From positions 1 through 64,000 of the forward strand of contig DASPWT010000207.1 of assembly GCA_035637655.1 (NCBI GenBank): DNA of 64,000 nucleotides, written 5' to 3'. How positions within the stretch are numbered: position 1 is the stretch's first letter; the number at the start of each line of letters is the position of its first letter. This stretch comes from VBDM01 sp035637655. GTDB taxonomy: Bacteria; Pseudomonadota; Gammaproteobacteria; Burkholderiales; SG8-39. A program made the position numbers and the translations under genes. This document shows, one piece after another, positions 18,749 through 28,460 of this stretch. The notes under the pieces are model-generated. The model was not told where the DNA came from, searched no databases, and worked only from the letters and a program-made list of their open reading frames with translations.

Positions 18749-19534
18749 CTAGGTACGACGCTGCGCGAGCCGGTTGGCGATTGTGACAAAAGCCGCAACC
18801 GGGAGGTTTTGTGCACGCTTGCCCGGGTCGATGCCGAGTTCGGCGAGGTCGGTTGCGGAAATCAGACTCGAGAGCGTGTTTCTCAGAGTCTTTCGCCGCA
18901 TCGAAAACGCCTGCGTAACGATCCCGGAGAAGCCGGCTTCATTCAGGGCATCGAGCTCCGTCGAAGGCCGCGGTACGAGCCGCACGACTGCAGAGTGAAC
19001 TTTGGGCGGTGGCCGGAATGACTCGGGGGCGACCGTGAAAAGCCGCTCGAGGCGGAAGCGATACTGCAGCGAGACCGACAGCCGCCCGTATTGGGGTTCG
19101 GAAGGCTTCGCGACCATCCGTTCTACGACCTCGTGCTGCAGCATGAAATGGAGATCCGTGCACCTGGCCGCCGCGGCGGCAACGTGGAACAAGAGGGGGG
19201 TGGAAATATTGTAAGGGAGGTTGCCCACGACTCTAAGAGGCGCAGGCAGCGTCGCAAAGTCGAAGCACAGCGCATCGGCTTGGTGTACCGTCAGGCGATC
19301 GGCGGGGTAGCGCTCACGCAGGCGCTCGCTCAGGTCCCGGTCGAGTTCGACGACGTGAAGGTGCCCGACGCGCTCGAGCAACGGCGTCGTCAGCGCCCCG
19401 AGCCCGGGGCCGATTTCGACGATGTGCTCGCGCCGGTGCGGATCGATTGCGGAAACGATCCGCTCGATGACCCCCGGGTCGACGAGAAAGTGCTGACCGA
19501 ATCTTTTTCGCGGGACATGCCGAGACGTGGCCAC
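18749..19534 (-). CDS. rsmA: 16S rRNA (adenine1518/1519-N6) dimethyltransferase
   Basis: Dimethylates two adjacent adenines in the 3' hairpin of 16S rRNA (KsgA). The 261-residue protein starts with the typical RKRFGQHFLVDP, has the SAM-binding motif EIGPGLGALT at about 40-49, and the catalytic VGNLPYNIST motif IV. It is the last gene of lptD-surA-pdxA-rsmA, three bases after pdxA. apaG, often next in enterics, is not here but at 2098. Confidence 0.97.
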   Translation of the reverse strand: MATSRHVPRKRFGQHFLVDPGVIERIVSAIDPHRREHIVEIGPGLGALTTPLLERVGHLHVVELDRDLSERLRERYPADRLTVHQADALCFDFATLPAPLRVVGNLPYNISTPLLFHVAAAAARCTDLHFMLQHEVVERMVAKPSEPQYGRLSVSLQYRFRLERLFTVAPESFRPPPKVHSAVVRLVPRPSTELDALNEAGFSGIVTQAFSMRRKTLRNTLSSLISATDLAELGIDPGKRAQNLPVAAFVTIANRLAQRRT

Positions 19535-19537
19535 TGT

Positions 19538-20578
19538 CTAGCGGACCGTCCGAGCCTCGGCTTGTGCCATCTCGATCGCCGCCTCGACCGCCTCGATGAG
19601 GCTGTCGGGTTCTGCCCGACCGGTGCCGGCAAGCTCGATCGCCGTGCCGTGGTCGACCGAGGTGCGGATCATGGGCAAGCCGAGCGTGACGTTGATGCCC
19701 CTCCCGAAGCTCGCGTACTTGAGCACGGGCAAGCCCTGATCGTGATACATCGCAAGTACGCAATCAGCCCCAGCGAGCCGATCCGGAACAAACAGCGTAT
19801 CCGCCGGCAGAGGCCCTGTGAGCCGCAAACCTTCCGCGCGCAATTTCTCGAGAACCGGTCCGATCACTTCGATTTCCTCTCGCCCGAAATAACCGCCCTC
19901 GCCGCTATGCGGATTGAGACCGGCGACCAGAATCCGCGGCGCGGAGATGCCGAGCCGGCGGATGAGCTCCGCGTGGAGAACCCGGATGGTCCGTTCGAGG
20001 CCTTTGCGGGTCAGCGCGCGCGGCACGTCTTTCAAGGCGAGGTGCGTGGTCGCAAGCGCGACGCGCAGGCCGCCGCCCGCGAGCATCATGACCACCTGAG
20101 CAGCGCCGGTACGCTCGGCGAGATACTCCGTGTGGCCGATGAAGGGGATGCCGCCGTCGTTGATGACGCCCTTGTGCACCGGTGCGGTCGTGAGCGCCGC
20201 GAACTCGCCTGCCTTGCAGCCTGCGATTGCGCGGTCGAGAAGCGAAATCACGTAAGGCGCGTTGCGCCGATCAAGCGTGCCTGCCCGACAGGTGGTTGAG
20301 AGCGGGATATGCAGACACGCGATCGAATCCGATATCAAGCCCGCGCCGGGATCACACAGCCGCACCCGGAGCCCGAGTTGCCGGGCGCGGCTCTCGAGCA
20401 TCTCCCGGTCTCCAAGAACCACGATGCGCGCGGCAAACCTCTGTCGCGCGAGGGCCAGACAGATATCCGGACCGATGCCCGCCGGCTCCCCGGAGGTCAC
20501 CGCTATGACCGGGACGGAATTCGAGCCCGAGGCAACGGCTGCCCGGGACACCGCCGGCTTTTCAAGTCGGGCGTTCAC
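19538..20578 (-). CDS. pdxA: 4-hydroxythreonine-4-phosphate dehydrogenase
   Basis: An NAD-dependent enzyme of pyridoxal 5'-phosphate synthesis. The core starts VPVIAVTSGEPAGIGPDI and includes the metal-binding GHTEYLAE and the C-terminal DHGTAIELAGTG. The frame reaches 20632, but that would overlap surA by 58 bases. A GTG at 20578 overlaps the surA TGA by three bases (GTGA) and gives 346 residues, so it is preferred. The first 20 residues are not conserved, and a later start is possible. Confidence 0.94.
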   Translation of the reverse strand: MNARLEKPAVSRAAVASGSNSVPVIAVTSGEPAGIGPDICLALARQRFAARIVVLGDREMLESRARQLGLRVRLCDPGAGLISDSIACLHIPLSTTCRAGTLDRRNAPYVISLLDRAIAGCKAGEFAALTTAPVHKGVINDGGIPFIGHTEYLAERTGAAQVVMMLAGGGLRVALATTHLALKDVPRALTRKGLERTIRVLHAELIRRLGISAPRILVAGLNPHSGEGGYFGREEIEVIGPVLEKLRAEGLRLTGPLPADTLFVPDRLAGADCVLAMYHDQGLPVLKYASFGRGINVTLGLPMIRTSVDHGTAIELAGTGRAEPDSLIEAVEAAIEMAQAEARTVR

Positions 20579-21888
20579 CGTTCTTCGAGCCGCATTTCCA
20601 CGTACGCGCGATCGCGCAACTGGCGCAGCCATTCCTGATAGGCCTCGTCACCCTTTCTGTCGAGAAGAGCCTTGCGCGCCTCGACGCGCCTGCGCTCGGA
20701 AGACATGTCGGCCGTACGCCGCTCGAGCACCTGAATGAGATGCCATCCGAACGGAGTCTTGACAGGCTGGCTTACATCCATCGGCTTCAACTCCGTAAAA
20801 GCGCGCTCGAATTCCGGCACGGTATCGCCCGGATAGATCCATCCCAGATCTCCACCCCGAGAGGCCGAGCCGTCGTCCGAATTCAGGCGGGCGAGCTCGG
20901 CGAAGTTCACTCCGTTTACAATCCGTTCCCGCAGGCTGCGCAGCTTCCTGTTGGCCTCGTCCTCGGAAACGAGATCGTTGGTGCGTACCAGAATATGACG
21001 CACGTGCGCCTGCTCCACGAGCAGAGGCGCGCCGGCGCCGCGCAGCTCGAGGAGCTTGACTACGTGGAATCCGGCGGGGCTTCGAAACACACTGCTGATG
21101 TCTCCGGGCTTCAGGCCCCTCAAGGCCTCGACATACAACTCCGGCATCCGCTGCTGACTGCGCCAACCCATCACGCCTCCCTGAAGCGCATCCGGCGCAT
21201 CGGAGTAGGCGGCGGCGAGCTGGGCGAACTCCGCGCCGTCCCTGAGCCGCTTGACCGCTTCCTCGGCGCGGGCACGCCGGGTTTCCAGCTGCTCGGGGGT
21301 CGCCTGCTCGGGTACCCGGATCAAAATGTGCGCGATGTTATATTCAGTCGCAGTGTCTTTTCTTTCGCTCTGCTCGAGTAGCAGATTCTCGATCTCACCT
21401 TCGCTGACGGTGATCTTGCCGGTGACCTCGCGGTCCCGCACGCGATTCATCAGAATCTCATTGCGCAGCTCTTCCCGAAATCTGTCGAAAGGGATCGCAT
21501 CGCGCTCGAGCGTCTGCCGGAATTCCGTCAATGAGAGCTTGTTCCCCTCGGCGACCCGGCTGAGGGTACGATCGAGCTCCAAATCATCCACGCGCACCCC
21601 AGTCTCCCGGGCGTATTGCAACTGAACTTTTTCGATGATGAGGCGCTCCAGCACCTGGCGCTCGATCTCACCGCGATCGGGAAGGGACGTTCCGCGCCGC
21701 TGCAACTCCTTCTGCACGCGATTCATCCGCTCCGCCAGGTCGTACTGCGTGATCACCTCTTTGTTGACTACCGCGACGATCCGGTCGATCAAGTCGATGC
21801 GCGCCGCGGCAGCCTGCTCCGGGCGAGCGCTTTGCGCGAACGCCGCGCCACACACCGCCAGCAACAGAATGGTAAGTTGAAATCTCAT
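20575..21888 (-). CDS. surA: Periplasmic chaperone / peptidyl-prolyl isomerase SurA
   Basis: An outer-membrane protein chaperone. The 437-residue protein has a signal peptide (MRFQLTILLLAVCGAAFAQ), a SurA N-terminal domain (DRIVAVVNKEVITQYDL) and two parvulin domains (around residues 180-285 and 295-395). It lies 18 bases downstream of lptD, whose product depends on SurA for folding, and its stop overlaps the pdxA GTG. Confidence 0.97.
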   Translation of the reverse strand: MRFQLTILLLAVCGAAFAQSARPEQAAAARIDLIDRIVAVVNKEVITQYDLAERMNRVQKELQRRGTSLPDRGEIERQVLERLIIEKVQLQYARETGVRVDDLELDRTLSRVAEGNKLSLTEFRQTLERDAIPFDRFREELRNEILMNRVRDREVTGKITVSEGEIENLLLEQSERKDTATEYNIAHILIRVPEQATPEQLETRRARAEEAVKRLRDGAEFAQLAAAYSDAPDALQGGVMGWRSQQRMPELYVEALRGLKPGDISSVFRSPAGFHVVKLLELRGAGAPLLVEQAHVRHILVRTNDLVSEDEANRKLRSLRERIVNGVNFAELARLNSDDGSASRGGDLGWIYPGDTVPEFERAFTELKPMDVSQPVKTPFGWHLIQVLERRTADMSSERRRVEARKALLDRKGDEAYQEWLRQLRDRAYVEMRLEER

Positions 21889-21906
21889 CGTTTCATTGTC
21901 AAGCCA

Positions 21907-24234
21907 TCAGTCGTAGAAATCAAATGATTCGCCGGGTTTCCTGTCGGGTGAAAGAGCGTTGATCCGCTGGTAACCCGGAATGTTGCGTTTCAAGGCCTCG
22001 AGGGGATTGGACCCGAGGCGCGAAAAGCCGTTCAGCTCCAGCTGCAAGAACACGCTCGACGACGAGGTGCCGGCCGTCAGTGCGAATCGCTGCATGATGA
22101 TGCGGCTCGTCCAGCAGTCGGCCCCGTATTCCAGTCCGCCTATGCCCTCGACGATCCGGCTGTCGGCGAGCGAGTAGTTGAAGCGTCCGACGCCATACCA
22201 GCGACCGAAGATCGGCCACTGTGCCGACAGGTCTACCTGCTTGAGCGGAACCGTCGTCGTAATGTCACCGCTCAGGTACCGGTAGCTCAGGTTGAGCGCC
22301 TTGAGCCCCTCGGGCCGATAGCGCGCTGCCAGGGTCAAGCGCTCGGTGCGGCGATCGCGTTGATCGTATTCGGAAGCTCCCTCGATGGTCCAGTGCTGGC
22401 TCACGCGCCCCGACAGCGCGGCGAGCCAGTTCGACGCGCTGTAGGTGCGCGGCGCGTCCGTAGGACTGAGCGTGACCCGTTGATCGCTGAAATAGTAGCG
22501 CTGGCCGAAGGTGCCGCGCAGCACTTCCTGCCCGCTCGAGGGCAGAAGCATGCGTGACGTTACTGCTGCAGTGAGCTGACGCGCGTCGTTGATGCGGTCG
22601 CCCCCGGAAAACCTGTTTTCGGAAAAGATCTGAGCGTAGTTGAAGTCTGCGATCGCGGTGTCGAACAGCGGAATCTGGTTCTGGTCGCGAAACGGGACGT
22701 ACACATAGTAGAAACGCGGTTCGAGCGTCTGCGTCACCGCCTGTCCGAACGCCTGGGTCTCCCTCTCGTAGATCAGTCCGGTGTCGAGACTGAAAACGGG
22801 AAGCGTGCGGCTGATCGAATCCGGGAACGCCGGGATGTTCGAAATCGGTCTCGGTGCTACCGAGCCCGGGATCACTGGGATCTCATCAAGCGAGTAGTAC
22901 GTGTAGTGCACGCCGACCTTGGGTGTGAGGAAGGAACCCGGCGTGATGAACGGCAGGCTGAGGCTCGGATAGAACGTCGAGCGCTTGCCATTCACAAGCG
23001 TGGGGTGGGTGAAGTCGACGAACTCGGCCGTGGACCCGAAATCGAGACCGCCGATGTCCTGACGCAGAGTGGACAAGGTGATCTGAGGGGTGCGGCCATA
23101 AGGGACGACGATCGGATTGTCCGGATCCTGCAGGACCTGGAACCGTTGCACCCGCGCGGTCGCCGAGTAGGTGCCCGTGTCCCACCACTTGCCGTTGTAG
23201 GTCAAAAAGCCCTCCCGAGGAAGCGTGGCCTGCGAAGCGATGTTGATGCGGGTCGCAAGGTCGCGGAAATAGTTGTCGTCGGAAACTTTGTTCAGGTTGA
23301 GTCCGCCAAGGAGGGAGTCATCGCGGTTGTAGCGGTGAACCAGGCTCATCGCCAAGCGGCCGCGATCCGCAGCACGGTCATGCGGGAGCACCTCCGCGTT
23401 GAAATCGCCGTTGTAGTCCTTCTGCAAATAACGGAACTGCTCCGCGAGCTGCAATCCGCGCTTTTCCATGTAACGCGGCGTGAGCGTGAGGTCGTAGTTG
23501 GGCGCGAGATTCAGGTAATACGGAACTCCGAACTCGGGTCCGCTCTTCCCGGTAGCGCCGATCGAAGGCGGAAGAAAGCCCGACTTGCGCTGGTTATTCA
23601 GAGAAAAGTCAAAGGAAGGCGCGGCGATGACCGGCAGTCCCTCGAAATACACGCTGGCGCCGCGCGCGGTCCCCACGTCGCGCGTGAAATCCAGTTCCAA
23701 CTCGTCGGCCTGGACCCGCCAGCCGTCGTCGCCCGGCTTGCAGGAGGTGAAGAAACCATCCTTGATCCTGTACTGGTTTTCACCCAGGATCTCGATCGTC
23801 TCGGCTTGCCCGCGCGCCGAGACGGGTTGCTGACCCGCCTTTGGGCGCGGCGTGAAAGTGAAGTCGGGTTTCTCGAATAGTCCGGTCCCATCCCTGATCG
23901 AATACCTCAGCGCCGGGCCCTTCAAAGTGTCGCCGTTGCGTTGAAGGCGGACGTCGCCGCGGGCTTCGACGTCTTCATCTCCTTCGTGATATGTCAGCGA
24001 GTCGGCGCGGATCGACAAGCCCCCTTGACGCAAGCTGGCGTTGCCCTGAGCCGTGGTGTCCTTTCCTGCAACGCCTTCGATGCGATCCGCGTCCAAGATG
24101 ATCGGCAAGGCGCCTGTCTTGGATCGTTGCTCGGAAGAACTCCGCAGCTGAAGTCCCTGCCCCTGTGCGTACACCGCGGCGGAGCAAGACAGCGCAATTG
24201 CCAACGCCGCACGGCGGGCAGGTGAACAAGACAT
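21907..24234 (-). CDS. lptD: LPS-assembly protein LptD
   Basis: The outer-membrane beta-barrel that inserts LPS into the outer leaflet together with LptE. The 775-residue protein has a signal peptide (about 1-24), an N-terminal OstA/LptA-like jellyroll domain (DADRIEGVAGKDTTAQGNAS) and a long C-terminal barrel. Cysteines in FFTSCKPG and the C-terminal YGADCWTSR fit the conserved inter-domain disulfide region. Start 24234 (ATG) puts the signal sequence at the N-terminus; the frame is open further upstream but without a signal. It is divergent from amgK. Confidence 0.96.
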   Translation of the reverse strand: MSCSPARRAALAIALSCSAAVYAQGQGLQLRSSSEQRSKTGALPIILDADRIEGVAGKDTTAQGNASLRQGGLSIRADSLTYHEGDEDVEARGDVRLQRNGDTLKGPALRYSIRDGTGLFEKPDFTFTPRPKAGQQPVSARGQAETIEILGENQYRIKDGFFTSCKPGDDGWRVQADELELDFTRDVGTARGASVYFEGLPVIAAPSFDFSLNNQRKSGFLPPSIGATGKSGPEFGVPYYLNLAPNYDLTLTPRYMEKRGLQLAEQFRYLQKDYNGDFNAEVLPHDRAADRGRLAMSLVHRYNRDDSLLGGLNLNKVSDDNYFRDLATRINIASQATLPREGFLTYNGKWWDTGTYSATARVQRFQVLQDPDNPIVVPYGRTPQITLSTLRQDIGGLDFGSTAEFVDFTHPTLVNGKRSTFYPSLSLPFITPGSFLTPKVGVHYTYYSLDEIPVIPGSVAPRPISNIPAFPDSISRTLPVFSLDTGLIYERETQAFGQAVTQTLEPRFYYVYVPFRDQNQIPLFDTAIADFNYAQIFSENRFSGGDRINDARQLTAAVTSRMLLPSSGQEVLRGTFGQRYYFSDQRVTLSPTDAPRTYSASNWLAALSGRVSQHWTIEGASEYDQRDRRTERLTLAARYRPEGLKALNLSYRYLSGDITTTVPLKQVDLSAQWPIFGRWYGVGRFNYSLADSRIVEGIGGLEYGADCWTSRIIMQRFALTAGTSSSSVFLQLELNGFSRLGSNPLEALKRNIPGYQRINALSPDRKPGESFDFYD

Positions 24235-24272
24235 GTCAGGGAAGCCTGGACCTGGGCTTTCGGGGCGGGTGC

Positions 24273-24278
24273 TAAAAT
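24273..24278 (+). promoter_or_regulatory. Possible -10 element for amgK-murU
   Basis: TAAAAT lies in the 89-base gap between divergent lptD and amgK, 45 bases before the amgK start. No good -35 hexamer is visible at the right distance, so this is a weak candidate. Confidence 0.3.
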
Positions 24279-24323
24279 CGCACAAATCAGCGGCGAAGGC
24301 AATTCTTTGTTTCAGGAGGATTT

Positions 24324-25322
24324 TTGGACCGCCTAGAGCAATTGCGGGGGTGGCTGGCGGCAACCCTCGGAAGCGACGATTTCAGCATCGCGCCCGCCTC
24401 GGACGACGCGAGCTTCCGGCGTTATCTCCGGATCCGACGCGGCGCGGGGCAAGCGTCACTCGTCGCGATGGACGCGCCGCCCGACAAGGAGAACTGTGCG
24501 CCGTTCGTGCATGTTGCGCGTCTCCTCGCCGAAGCCGGCGTACACGTGCCCAAGATCCATGCGCAGGACCTCGAACAGGGCTTTCTGCTGCTTTCGGATC
24601 TGGGCAGCACGACTTATCTGGATGCGCTCGACGAGCACAACGCCGGAAAGCTCTACGAAGACGCGCTAGCCGCACTGTTCAAGATTCAGCGGGCGAGCCG
24701 CCCCGGGTTGCTGCCCGATTACGACAGAGAATTGCTCGAGAAGGAATTGCGCCTTTTCCCCGACTGGTACATAGCGCGCCAGCTGCAGCGCGAGCTCGAC
24801 GCGGCACAGCTCCAGACCCTGGAGAGAGCGTTTTCGACGATCCTCGGGAACAACCTCGCGCAGGCGCGGGTGTTCGTACACCGCGACTACCATTCCCGCA
24901 ACCTCATGGTCTGCGAGCCTTGCCCGGGAATTCTCGATTTTCAGGACGCGGTGTACGGCCCGATCACCTACGACCTCGTTTCGCTCCTGCGCGACGCCTA
25001 CATCGCCTGGGACGAGGAACGCGTCATCGATTGGGCGATCCGTTATTGGGAGAGGGCCCGAGCCGGGGGGCTGCCGGTCGCCGGCGATTTCGCGGATTTC
25101 TACCGGGATTTCGAATGGATGGGAGCCCAGCGACAGCTCAAGGTGCTGGGGATCTTCGCGCGTCTTTCCTTTCGGGACGGCAAGAGCGGCTATCTGAAGG
25201 ACCAGCCGCTCGTGATGAGCTACCTGCGGCGCACCTGCGCGCGTTATCGCGAGCTTGCCGCGCTCGGGCGTCTGCTCGAGGAGCTCGAGCCCCAGGACAA
25301 GCGCGTTGGCTACACGTTCTGA
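24324..25322 (+). CDS. amgK: N-acetylmuramate/N-acetylglucosamine kinase AmgK (APH-fold)
   Basis: Phosphorylates the anomeric position of MurNAc/GlcNAc in the cell-wall recycling bypass known from Pseudomonas. The 332-residue protein has the aminoglycoside-phosphotransferase fold: catalytic HRDYHSRNLMV (H186, D188) and the metal-binding ILDFQDAVYGP. The start is a TTG at 24324, set by a strong AGGAGG at 24314-24319. murU follows six bases later. The amgK-murU pair divergent from lptD is a widespread arrangement, which supports the assignment. Confidence 0.92.
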   Translation: MDRLEQLRGWLAATLGSDDFSIAPASDDASFRRYLRIRRGAGQASLVAMDAPPDKENCAPFVHVARLLAEAGVHVPKIHAQDLEQGFLLLSDLGSTTYLDALDEHNAGKLYEDALAALFKIQRASRPGLLPDYDRELLEKELRLFPDWYIARQLQRELDAAQLQTLERAFSTILGNNLAQARVFVHRDYHSRNLMVCEPCPGILDFQDAVYGPITYDLVSLLRDAYIAWDEERVIDWAIRYWERARAGGLPVAGDFADFYRDFEWMGAQRQLKVLGIFARLSFRDGKSGYLKDQPLVMSYLRRTCARYRELAALGRLLEELEPQDKRVGYTF

Positions 25323-25328
25323 TTTCGA

Positions 25329-25997
25329 ATGATGAAAGCGATGATTCTTGCCGCAGGGCGCGGCGAACGCATGAGGCCCCTCAGCGACGCGGTCCCCAAG
25401 GTGCTTCTCGTCGTGCGCGGCAAGTCTCTGATCGCCTGGTCGATCGAGGCGCTCGCGCGCTCGGGCGTTCGCGAGATCGTGATCAATCACGCGCATCTCG
25501 GTCACATGATCGAAGCCGCGCTCGGCGATGGACGCCGCTTCGGCGTCGCGATCCGCTACTCGCGCGAAGCCGAGGCGCTCGAAACCGCGGGCGGAATTGC
25601 ACAGGCGCTTCCCCTGCTCGGCGACGAGCCGTTCGTCGCCGTCAACGGCGACCTCTTCTGCGACTTCGACTTCTCCGGCCTCATCGGGACTGCGCTGAAG
25701 CAAAATCTCGCGCACCTGGTGCTGGTCGCGAATCCGCCGCATCACCCGCAAGGCGACTTCGCGCTGAACGGCACGCAGGTCGCCGAAGCGGGACAATCCA
25801 AGCTCACCTTCAGCGGCATAGGTCTTTACCGCCCGGAGCTCTTCTCGAGCATCAGGCCGGGTTCCAAGGGGCAGATTGCCTCGCTCCTGCGTGCGGCGAT
25901 GGCGCGCGGGCTGGTCTCCGGCGAGGTGCATCGCGGCATCTGGCACGACGTCGGCACGCCCGCGCGGCTTTCCGCGTTGAACGAGCGCGTCGCTTGA
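25329..25997 (+). CDS. murU: N-acetylmuramate alpha-1-phosphate uridylyltransferase MurU
   Basis: Makes UDP-MurNAc from MurNAc-1-phosphate, allowing recycled sugar to bypass the fosfomycin-sensitive de novo route. The 222-residue nucleotidyltransferase begins MKAMILAAGRGERMRPLSDAVPK (LxAGxGxRMxPxTxxxPK signature). VAVNGDLFCDFDF holds the metal-binding Asp, and WHDVGTPARL is the C-terminal motif. It directly follows amgK. The ATG at 25329 is followed by a second in-frame ATG; either could be used. Confidence 0.93.
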   Translation: MMKAMILAAGRGERMRPLSDAVPKVLLVVRGKSLIAWSIEALARSGVREIVINHAHLGHMIEAALGDGRRFGVAIRYSREAEALETAGGIAQALPLLGDEPFVAVNGDLFCDFDFSGLIGTALKQNLAHLVLVANPPHHPQGDFALNGTQVAEAGQSKLTFSGIGLYRPELFSSIRPGSKGQIASLLRAAMARGLVSGEVHRGIWHDVGTPARLSALNERVA

Positions 25998-26029
25998 TCG
26001 TCGCCGCAAAGCGGACGACAATCGCGGCA

Positions 26030-27343
26030 ATGGACACCGCCAGCAATCTTTCGCGCTGCGCCGAGCGCCGTCACGCGCTGCAGTTGCGCATGGGGAAGGG
26101 CGCCGCGATCATTCCGACCGCACCGGAACGCATCCGCAATCGCGACAGCGATTACCTTTACCGATTCGACAGCTATTTCTACTACCTGAGCGGGTTCCCC
26201 GAGCCCGAGGCGGTGCTGGTCCTCCTCGCGGGAGAGGAGCCCAGATCGATTCTCTTCTGCCGCGAGCGCAATCCGGAGCGCGAGCTCTGGGAAGGCGTCC
26301 GCAACGGCCCCGAGGGCGCAAGGGCCGCCTTTGGTTTCGATGAGGCCTATCCCGTGGAGTCGCTCGACGAGCACATGCCGAAGCTCCTCGCCGATCAGCC
26401 TGCGCTTTACTACGCCCCCGGGGCCGACGCGGGTTGGGACGCGCGCATCATGGGATGGCTGAATCAAGTCCGGGCGCAGGCGCGCGCGGGCGTCACCGCG
26501 CCTGCCGAAATCCGCGATGTGCGCGCCGCGCTCGACGACATGCGCCTGATCAAGGACGACGGCGAGCTCGCCGTGATGCGCCGCGCGGCGGCGATCTCGG
26601 CTGCCGCCCACGAACGCGCGATGCGCGCGACCCGCCCTGGACGCAGCGAATACGAGATCGAGGCGGAGCTTCTCTACGAGTTTCGCCGCCGCGGCGCGCA
26701 GTATCCCGCGTACTGGCCTATCGTTGCCGGAGGAGCCAACGCCTGCATCCTGCATTACCGCGACAACAACGCGCGGCTCGCCGACGGGGATCTTTTGCTG
26801 ATCGACGCGGGTTGTGAACTGGACGGATACGCCTCGGATGTGACGCGGACTTTCCCCGTGAGTGGAAAATTCAGCGGCCCGCAGAAGGACGTCTACGAGC
26901 TGGTGCTCGCAGCGCAAACCGCGGCGATCGCGACGGTAAAGCCGGGGAGCCGCTGGGACGATCCGCACAGTGCCGCGGTGGGGACGCTCGCTCAAGGATT
27001 CCTGGATTTGGGACTGTGCCGCGGGACGCTCGAAAAGGTGCTCGAGACCGAGGATTACAAGCGCTTCTACATGCACCGCACCGGACATTGGCTCGGCCTG
27101 GATGTCCATGATGCCGGAGAGTACAAATCGGGCGGGGAATGGCGCCGCCTCGAGCCGGGCATGACCTTGACAGTAGAACCGGGCTGCTACATCCGGCCAG
27201 CCGACGACGTACCTCGGCAATTCTGGAACACGGGCGTGCGCATCGAGGACGACGTTGTCGTAACGCCCTCGGGGTGCGAAGTATTGACCGCAGCTGCACC
27301 GAAATCGGTCCGGGATATGGAGGCCCTGGTTGGTCGTGGCTGA
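26030..27343 (+). CDS. pepP: Xaa-Pro aminopeptidase (aminopeptidase P)
   Basis: Removes N-terminal residues next to proline. The 437-residue protein has the creatinase-type N-terminal domain and the pita-bread metallopeptidase domain. The metal ligands are found in LIDAGCELDGYASDVTRTF (two Asp), RTGHWLGLDVHD (His), LTVEPGCY (Glu) and TGVRIEDDVVV (Glu). The ATG at 26030 matches the usual start; an alternative TTG at 25994 overlapping the murU stop would add 12 residues. pepP-ubiH order is widely conserved. The much longer open frame upstream is a shadow of amgK and murU. Confidence 0.96.
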   Translation: MDTASNLSRCAERRHALQLRMGKGAAIIPTAPERIRNRDSDYLYRFDSYFYYLSGFPEPEAVLVLLAGEEPRSILFCRERNPERELWEGVRNGPEGARAAFGFDEAYPVESLDEHMPKLLADQPALYYAPGADAGWDARIMGWLNQVRAQARAGVTAPAEIRDVRAALDDMRLIKDDGELAVMRRAAAISAAAHERAMRATRPGRSEYEIEAELLYEFRRRGAQYPAYWPIVAGGANACILHYRDNNARLADGDLLLIDAGCELDGYASDVTRTFPVSGKFSGPQKDVYELVLAAQTAAIATVKPGSRWDDPHSAAVGTLAQGFLDLGLCRGTLEKVLETEDYKRFYMHRTGHWLGLDVHDAGEYKSGGEWRRLEPGMTLTVEPGCYIRPADDVPRQFWNTGVRIEDDVVVTPSGCEVLTAAAPKSVRDMEALVGRG

Positions 27344-28460
27344 GCTGCCGAAGGTCGATGTCGCCATTGCCGGCGGCGGACCGGTCGGCTGTGCATTGGC
27401 GCTTGCCCTGTCCGGGAGCGCGGTCTCCGTCGCTCGGATCGCCGGCGAAGCCGATTTCGCAGATCGACCCATTGCCCTGTCCTACGGTTCTCGCCTGATC
27501 CTGGAGCGCCTGGGCGCATGGGCCTCCATCCGAAACAGCCCGATCGAAACCATCCATGTTTCCCAGCAGGGTTTCGGCAGAACCGTAATGCGGTGCGCTG
27601 ACCACGGCTTGCCCGCGCTGGGATACGTAACTGCATACTCCGAGCTCGTTGCGCAGCTTGCGGGCCGCACCCCCGCAAGTGCGGAATCCTTGAGGAACTG
27701 GAAATCGGCTGACAATGAAGTTGTCCTGCACCTGTCCCGCGGCGAAAAGGAGCGAGGCATGCGCGCCCGGGTGCTCGTGCTCGCCGATGGCGGCCACAAT
27801 CGCCACACCCGGCATGTGAGGGATTATCGGCAGCAGGCCATCGTGGCTGAAGTCACGGCCGAGCACCCGCGAGGCGGGGTCGCCTGGGAACGCTTCACCG
27901 CCGAAGGGCCGCTCGCTTTGCTCCCATTCGGGGACCGCTACGCGCTGGTCTGGAGCGTGCGCCCGGTGAGCGCCGCCGTGTTGCTCGGGCTGACTGATTC
28001 GGATTTCCTCGCGCGCCTGCGTGAAATCTTTGGCGGAAGGCTCGGAGATTTCGATTCGGTCGGCCCCCGCTCGACCTTCCCGCTTTCGCTGCGTCATGGC
28101 AGGACCGCTCCCGCACCCAGAGTTCTTGCGATCGGAAACGCCGCGCAAACGCTGCACCCGGTGGCCGGCCAGGGACTCAATCTCGGCCTGCGCGACGCGT
28201 GGGAACTGGCTCAGATGTTGCTTGACTTTTCGAAGGAAGAAATTGGCTCGCCCCGTTTTCTCGCTCGCTACGCCCGTAGTCGCAGTTTCGACCGCTACGC
28301 CGGAATCGGGTTCACCGATTTTCTCGTGAAGATATTCTCGAATTCCCTTGCGCCGCTCGCGCTGGCACGCGGCGCGGGCCTGGCCGTGCTCGACGCTGTG
28401 CCGCCCGCGCGGCGTTTTCTCGCCCGCCGCATGATCTTCGGGGCTCGCGCGCTACCCTGA
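27330..28460 (+). CDS. ubiH: Ubiquinone biosynthesis monooxygenase UbiH
   Basis: An FAD-dependent hydroxylase of the ubiquinone ring. The 376-residue protein has VAIAGGGPVGCALALAL (GxGxxG), LADGGHNRHTR (DG motif) and AIGNAAQTLHPVAGQGLNLGLRD; the GN form of the GD motif is typical of UbiH. The start is non-ATG: TTG at 27330 or GTG at 27336, both overlapping the pepP end. Position next to pepP supports UbiH over the paralogue at 4435-5619. Confidence 0.92.
   Translation: MVVAELPKVDVAIAGGGPVGCALALALSGSAVSVARIAGEADFADRPIALSYGSRLILERLGAWASIRNSPIETIHVSQQGFGRTVMRCADHGLPALGYVTAYSELVAQLAGRTPASAESLRNWKSADNEVVLHLSRGEKERGMRARVLVLADGGHNRHTRHVRDYRQQAIVAEVTAEHPRGGVAWERFTAEGPLALLPFGDRYALVWSVRPVSAAVLLGLTDSDFLARLREIFGGRLGDFDSVGPRSTFPLSLRHGRTAPAPRVLAIGNAAQTLHPVAGQGLNLGLRDAWELAQMLLDFSKEEIGSPRFLARYARSRSFDRYAGIGFTDFLVKIFSNSLAPLALARGAGLAVLDAVPPARRFLARRMIFGARALP

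Noticed and set aside
19091..20299. A 402-codon + strand frame opposite rsmA and pdxA.
   Set aside because: Shadow frame of two well-supported genes.
24233..26029. A very long open frame (to 27343) that would make a 1036-residue protein.
   Set aside because: Only its last part is pepP; the upstream portion is a shadow frame of amgK and murU, rich in Arg and without motifs.
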